A DNA stretch of 36,576 nucleotides, taken from contig NZ_KE387195.1 of the NCBI RefSeq assembly GCF_000430685.1, positions 1 through 36,576 on the forward strand, given 5' to 3'. How positions within the stretch are numbered: position 1 is the first letter of the stretch; each line of letters starts with the position of its first letter. The notes under the pieces are model-generated. The model was not told where the DNA came from. It did not search any database and worked only from the letters and a program-made list of their open reading frames with translations. Shown piece by piece: positions 33,737-36,576 of the stretch. The position numbers and the translations under genes are program-made. Source of the stretch: Tuberibacillus calidus DSM 17572 (GTDB lineage Bacteria > Bacillota > Bacilli > Bacillales > Sporolactobacillaceae).

Positions 33737-34114
33737 ATGAAAGGAAAGATATTTTTTCCATCATTTTTACTCTTATTGTTGATCATCATAGGTTTTCTAA
33801 TGTATAATGAGACAACTTTTTTTGATAGTCTTAAACTCGATCATCAGCTCAATCAAATTATTGAGAAAAAAGACATGGAGAAAATGAAAGAAATTTCTCT
33901 AAATGACAGGACATATCAATTTTTAGGGAACTTACCTAAAAATGCTCATTGTAGTCGTACATCGGGTGTACAAGCAAATAATGGCCAACTAGAATACTTT
34001 GTGACGGATATAAAAGATCAAAAATTTGATGTCTTACTAAAAGAATCATTTTCTAAGTTTTTAATACTACCTATTCGCCATGTAAAAATTGACAGTATTA
34101 GCATTCAGAATTAA
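33737..34114 (+). CDS. Hypothetical membrane-anchored protein, possibly frameshifted
   Basis: 125 residues from ATG 33737 with AAGGGA upstream. A single N-terminal helix (FFPSFLLLLLIIIGFLMY) anchors an extracytoplasmic domain. The protein ends right after the strand VKIDSISIQN, and another frame continues with strand-like sequence (NISIKIYLTSEVSASI, DTYLAFTNLQGK, KNYKCFEYYLY) up to about 34290. This looks like the missing C-terminal half after a frameshift near the A7 run at about 34126. The family is unknown. Confidence 0.6.
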   Translation: MKGKIFFPSFLLLLLIIIGFLMYNETTFFDSLKLDHQLNQIIEKKDMEKMKEISLNDRTYQFLGNLPKNAHCSRTSGVQANNGQLEYFVTDIKDQKFDVLLKESFSKFLILPIRHVKIDSISIQN

Positions 34115-34270
34115 CCATCACCAAGTATCCCAAAAAAATATTTCTATAAAGATATATCTTACTAGTGAGGTTTCCGCATCGATCCATCGCAATAAGGATA
34201 CTTACTTGGCTTTTACGAATCTACAAGGAAAACGGCAAAAAGAGATGAAAAATTATAAATGTTTTGAATA

Positions 34271-35251
34271 CTATTTATATATTATATCCCCTAGTTCATC
34301 CCATTTATTTGTTAATCCGTGGTTACCTCCCTCTATTAGTTTAAGTGTTACGTCCTGATGGTTTGCTATCATTTTTGTATAAAGAAATTGAGTTGCCTGC
34401 CAAGGAACTGTTTGATCCGAAGTACCATGAATTAAAAGGGTTGGTGCTTTGATTTTCTCATATGGAACCGATTGTCTTTTAAATGTTTCGTTATTGGGGT
34501 CAAACTGACCGTATGCTTTTATACTAGAATAATAGAAACTAAACCAATTAACATTGTACTTATTTTCTTGTTCCCAAGTGTTAAACAAGTTCCACCCAAC
34601 AAATGGGCTAATGGCGATTACTGATTTTACGTGTTCCCTTTCGGCAACCACTCTCATGCAAACGGCTCCCCCCATCGACCAACCTTCTAAGTAAAGAAAG
34701 TCTTGGACGTGGCGTGTCTCCTTTTTACTATTAAAGTAATTCATAACGGCTTTTATGGCGTTTTCTGTATCCCTTGTATTTTCATAAATGCCTTCAACCT
34801 TACCATCACTATTACCATAACCTCGATATAAGGGGGCGATGGTGACTAAATTATTATAAGCACCATTAAGTAATGATGAATCAAACTTAACTAGCCCACC
34901 TTCTCCAGACATTTGTTTAAGATGGCTCACTTCCGTTGGAATAGTCCATCCACCATGACAATAAACAGCTAGAGAAAAGGTCCCTGGTCCCTTAGGCGTT
35001 GCCACATAAGCTTCAACCTTAAGTCCATCACTCCAATACATCAATCTGTAGGCGTCGATAGAGGAAGTACCTGCAGGCGGTTTTATTTTTTTCATCGAGA
35101 TCACGGTGCCATCCTTTTTTGGTTTTTCAGTGTGGATGCTTTGTGGCGGTTCCTTTTTAGCTTTTCCGACCTGTTGCTTGGTTGTACATCCTGAACAAAT
35201 CAAAGCCATCAAGGTAAGTCCTATAAGGATTCGAATGAAGACGTTCCTCAA
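34271..35251 (-). CDS. Lipoprotein alpha/beta hydrolase (S9 peptidase-like)
   Basis: 326 residues. A lipoprotein signal peptide has the lipobox LICSGC with Cys22. The alpha/beta hydrolase domain (about 75-320) has oxyanion-region CHGGW (98-102), nucleophile Ser192 in GWSMGG, Asp279 in HGTSDQTVPW and His311 in GGNHGL, a complete triad of the prolyl-oligopeptidase/dienelactone hydrolase type. It should sit on the outer face of the membrane and cleave a peptide or ester. The start is TTG 35251, seven to eight bases after AGAGGTG. It appears to stand alone. Confidence 0.9.
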   Translation of the reverse strand: MRNVFIRILIGLTLMALICSGCTTKQQVGKAKKEPPQSIHTEKPKKDGTVISMKKIKPPAGTSSIDAYRLMYWSDGLKVEAYVATPKGPGTFSLAVYCHGGWTIPTEVSHLKQMSGEGGLVKFDSSLLNGAYNNLVTIAPLYRGYGNSDGKVEGIYENTRDTENAIKAVMNYFNSKKETRHVQDFLYLEGWSMGGAVCMRVVAEREHVKSVIAISPFVGWNLFNTWEQENKYNVNWFSFYYSSIKAYGQFDPNNETFKRQSVPYEKIKAPTLLIHGTSDQTVPWQATQFLYTKMIANHQDVTLKLIEGGNHGLTNKWDELGDIIYK

Positions 35252-35532
35252 AGGTGATCACCTCTGATTCTCCAATTTTCAAAAAATGACTTCTACTTTT
35301 ATATTAACATAAAATATCAAAATAGTAAGAAAAATTTAGACATCCTTTTCTCTCCTTTTCAAATCAGAAAGCCATGACCAGTTAAACCCTGTAATCGCCG
35401 TATATTATATCCTTTTGTCTCTCAAGAACTTTCTTTAGATTTTCTATTTCTAGTCCCTATATCGCTCATGCTTTTCCCACAACATGGAGAAAGTATCCTC
35501 CCTGCACCCCTAACACCACAAAATATAGATAT

Positions 35533-35561
35533 TTGATTCACGTCAGATGGAATATTATAAT
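35533..35561 (+). promoter_or_regulatory. Promoter of the antisense (antitoxin) RNA
   Basis: TTGATT (35533-35538), 17 bases, TATAAT (35556-35561): a near-consensus SigA promoter pointing into the 3' end of the toxin transcript. Confidence 0.7.
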
Positions 35562-35567
35562 AAAAGC

Positions 35568-35698
35568 AGATGTAAGATAAAAAGAGCATCGATGATGGCA
35601 CACCGATGCTCGGTACAGCTAACTCCGCAAGAAGCGCGGCGGCTGTATGGCAAAAGTAACCCTTCACCTACTTAGCCGGCAGGGAGGGTTAGTTTTTT
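35568..35698 (+). ncRNA. Candidate type I antitoxin RNA
   Basis: From the predicted start near 35568 to an intrinsic terminator (AACCCT...AGGGTT then AGTTTTTTC, about 35659-35698), about 130 nt. It is antisense to the 3' end of the toxin mRNA, including the toxin stop codon, as in the TxpA/RatA and BsrG/SR4 pairs. Confidence 0.55.
35584..35612 (-). terminator. Terminator of the toxin mRNA
   Basis: On minus, GAGCATCGG and TCGATGCTC pair and are followed by TTTTTATC. Confidence 0.75.
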
Positions 35699-35763
35699 CT
35701 TATAATAATGACAATCAAAGTAGCGAACGCGATCATCAACGTTAACGATTCAAAGACTGTCAT
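35689..35763 (-). CDS. Hol-Tox family type I toxin peptide (24 aa)
   Basis: 24 residues: MTVFESLTLMIAFATLIVIIIRKN, one membrane helix with a basic end, matching the putative holin-like toxin family (M-x-[VL]-[FY]-E-[AS]-L-x-L-M-[IL]-x-F-[AG]-x-[LF]). A strong SD (AAGGGGGTG) lies seven bases before ATG 35763. An extended -10 promoter (TATGTTAGAAT at 35868-35858) and a terminator at 35584-35612 define an mRNA of about 270 nt. An antisense RNA overlaps its 3' part. Such peptides insert in the membrane and are kept silent by the antisense RNA. Confidence 0.85.
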   Translation of the reverse strand: MTVFESLTLMIAFATLIVIIIRKN

Positions 35764-35857
35764 CGGCAACACCCCCTTTCTCGTTGTGACATTGCACAAA
35801 CAAGAAACGGTTATCGGGTGCCGCCGCCCTCCCTGCGTATGTAACTGTACGACTATT

Positions 35858-35868
35858 ATTCTAACATA
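35858..35868 (-). promoter_or_regulatory. Extended -10 promoter of the toxin gene
   Basis: TATGTTAGAAT on minus, with TAGAAT at 35863-35858; the start would be near 35851, giving an 88-nt leader. Confidence 0.5.
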
Positions 35869-35985
35869 ATTGTTATCGTTATAGAATGTATGTTCCCTAT
35901 TTATTTTCCTTCCCGCATATTTAAGTCTTTCTGAGAAACAGCTAAAAAGGGAATTTTGCCCGTATCAATGATATTCTATAGATAA

Positions 35986-36027
35986 AAAAAGAGGGGGCAA
36001 CAGTACTATCCTTGCCGCACCCTCTTA
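35986..36027 (-). terminator. Minus-strand intrinsic terminator
   Basis: AAGAGGG(TGC)GGCAA and TTGCCCCCTCTT pair on minus and are followed by TTTTT. It is the likely end of the transcript coming from the DUF4352-like gene. Confidence 0.75.
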
Positions 36028-36134
36028 ATCTCGCTAAGGATTTTATTACCAAACACAACTTTACCTCTCATTTAAAGTCCCACCCTTTTTGAAAAAATAA
36101 TTTTTCCTATTTAATTTTAATTAAAAAAGAGAAA

Positions 36135-36287
36135 ACAAAGGAATGCATTAAGTGAGATTCGGTGTTTGCCGTTACCGCTGTAAAAATCTTAGCCCGGTTC
36201 TTTTAGAAGTGTGCCGGATAACTAGCCACGGCAGTTGTTACAATCGGCAATAGAGACAAACGGATCTACACTAACGCATTCCTTTGT
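36135..36287. repeat. About 153-bp element with long terminal inverted repeats
   Basis: ACAAAGGAATGC (36135-36146) and GCATTCCTTTGT (36276-36287) are perfectly inverted, and the pairing continues inward with bulges (ATTAAGTGAGAT / ATCTACACTAAC). Inside, TTGCCG/CGGCAA and CCGG/CCGG hairpins are possible. On minus a U-rich tail (TTTGTTTTCTCTTTTTT) follows, so it could be a structured 3' UTR or small RNA. It could also be a MITE; no target-site duplication is evident. Confidence 0.6.
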
Positions 36288-36315
36288 ACCTAAGAACCTT
36301 TTGGTCAATCCTGTT

Positions 36316-36576
36316 TTAATACTTTATCTCGAACTGGAACGGATGAAACTCAAGATCATAGTTTTCTGATGACACTTCCATGTTCAGTTTTAAGGTGCCG
36401 GAGGTTTGGTCCAGTTTCGGGTAAACGAGCATGCCTTGCGTCTTGACCCCCGGGAGAATTTCCGATTGGTTTTCCGGATATTTGAGCGTATCATCTTTTA
36501 TATCATATTGTTTATTTCCAGCTACGAGTTTGGCATTAAAATCATAGAACTCCACTTTATCCTTCGTCGTGTTGTT
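36316..36576 (-). CDS. DUF4352-like protein, C-terminal part (partial)
   Basis: The last 86 residues of a gene whose start is beyond the right edge. The beta-rich pattern (VEFYDFNAKLVAGNKQYDI, EILPGVKTQGMLVYPK and LEFHPFQFEIKY in order) fits the telokin-like/DUF4352 domain of secreted lipoproteins: a strand pair, then PG-x4-G-x-L-V-Y/F. Anchoring signals cannot be seen. It is followed by the inverted-repeat element and a terminator (35986-36027). Confidence 0.7.
   Translation of the reverse strand, partial: NNTTKDKVEFYDFNAKLVAGNKQYDIKDDTLKYPENQSEILPGVKTQGMLVYPKLDQTSGTLKLNMEVSSENYDLEFHPFQFEIKY

Noticed and set aside
35422-35667. 81-residue frame on minus
   Set aside because: It lies in the 3' UTR of the toxin mRNA and beyond its terminator, with a Cys-rich chance-like composition.

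Overview
The window looks like chromosomal DNA of an endospore-forming member of the Bacillales. The gene set and order are Bacillus-like: a pgi / YugJ-type alcohol dehydrogenase / YuzA (DUF378) / YugI block and a BioY / YuiC / YuiB / YuiA block, plus a YjcZ-type tiny membrane protein, a YlbC-type CAP protein and Gram-positive SD sequences (AGGAGG) with frequent TTG and GTG starts. I cannot name genus or species from sequence alone.

Layout. 1-5.7 kb: tail of a basic protein, a 21-bp-period TTTACCGCC array, an aromatic-acid-exporter-like membrane protein, a GH25-LysM lysozyme, a small gene coupled to a Rep_3-like fragment, and an ECF sigma factor coupled to a soluble repeat protein. 5.9 kb: a c-di-GMP-I (GEMM) riboswitch on the minus strand with no obvious large target gene. 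6.4-9.7 kb: an aspartate-type APC permease, tRNA-Ala(GGC), YjcZ-like protein and a small secreted protein. 9.8-11.7 kb: ECF sigma / zinc-finger anti-sigma / bactofilin-like membrane protein operon. 11.9-22 kb: processive-type glycosyltransferase, fumC, YggT-like protein, pgi, iron alcohol dehydrogenase, DUF378, YugI and asnB. 23-27 kb: WYL-like small protein, BirA-box-controlled bioY, yuiC, yuiB and yuiA. 27-36.6 kb: small membrane proteins, a lone half of a heterodimeric-type ABC exporter, CAP protein, lipoprotein hydrolase, a Hol-Tox type I toxin-antitoxin locus, and a DUF4352-like gene running off the end.

The most unusual content lies between genes. Several separate intergenic arrays are built from units of similar size (143, about 155 and 146 bp), each with internal inverted repeats and its own core word (ATGCGCAT, GGCCATTTTGGCC, GCATATCATTTC). 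Two further arrays repeat TTTACCGCC at an exact 21-bp period (339-431 on plus; 25,966-25,895 on minus). One of the ~146-bp arrays together with one 21-bp array separates yuiA from yuiB, which are normally neighbours.

Central metabolism (pgi, fumC, asnB, alcohol dehydrogenase), envelope functions (lysozyme, 3D-domain hydrolase, glycolipid glycosyltransferase, CAP protein) and two envelope-type ECF sigma systems dominate the coding part. The best-supported regulatory elements are the riboswitch, the BirA operator, the tRNA promoter and the paired promoters of the toxin/antisense RNA locus.
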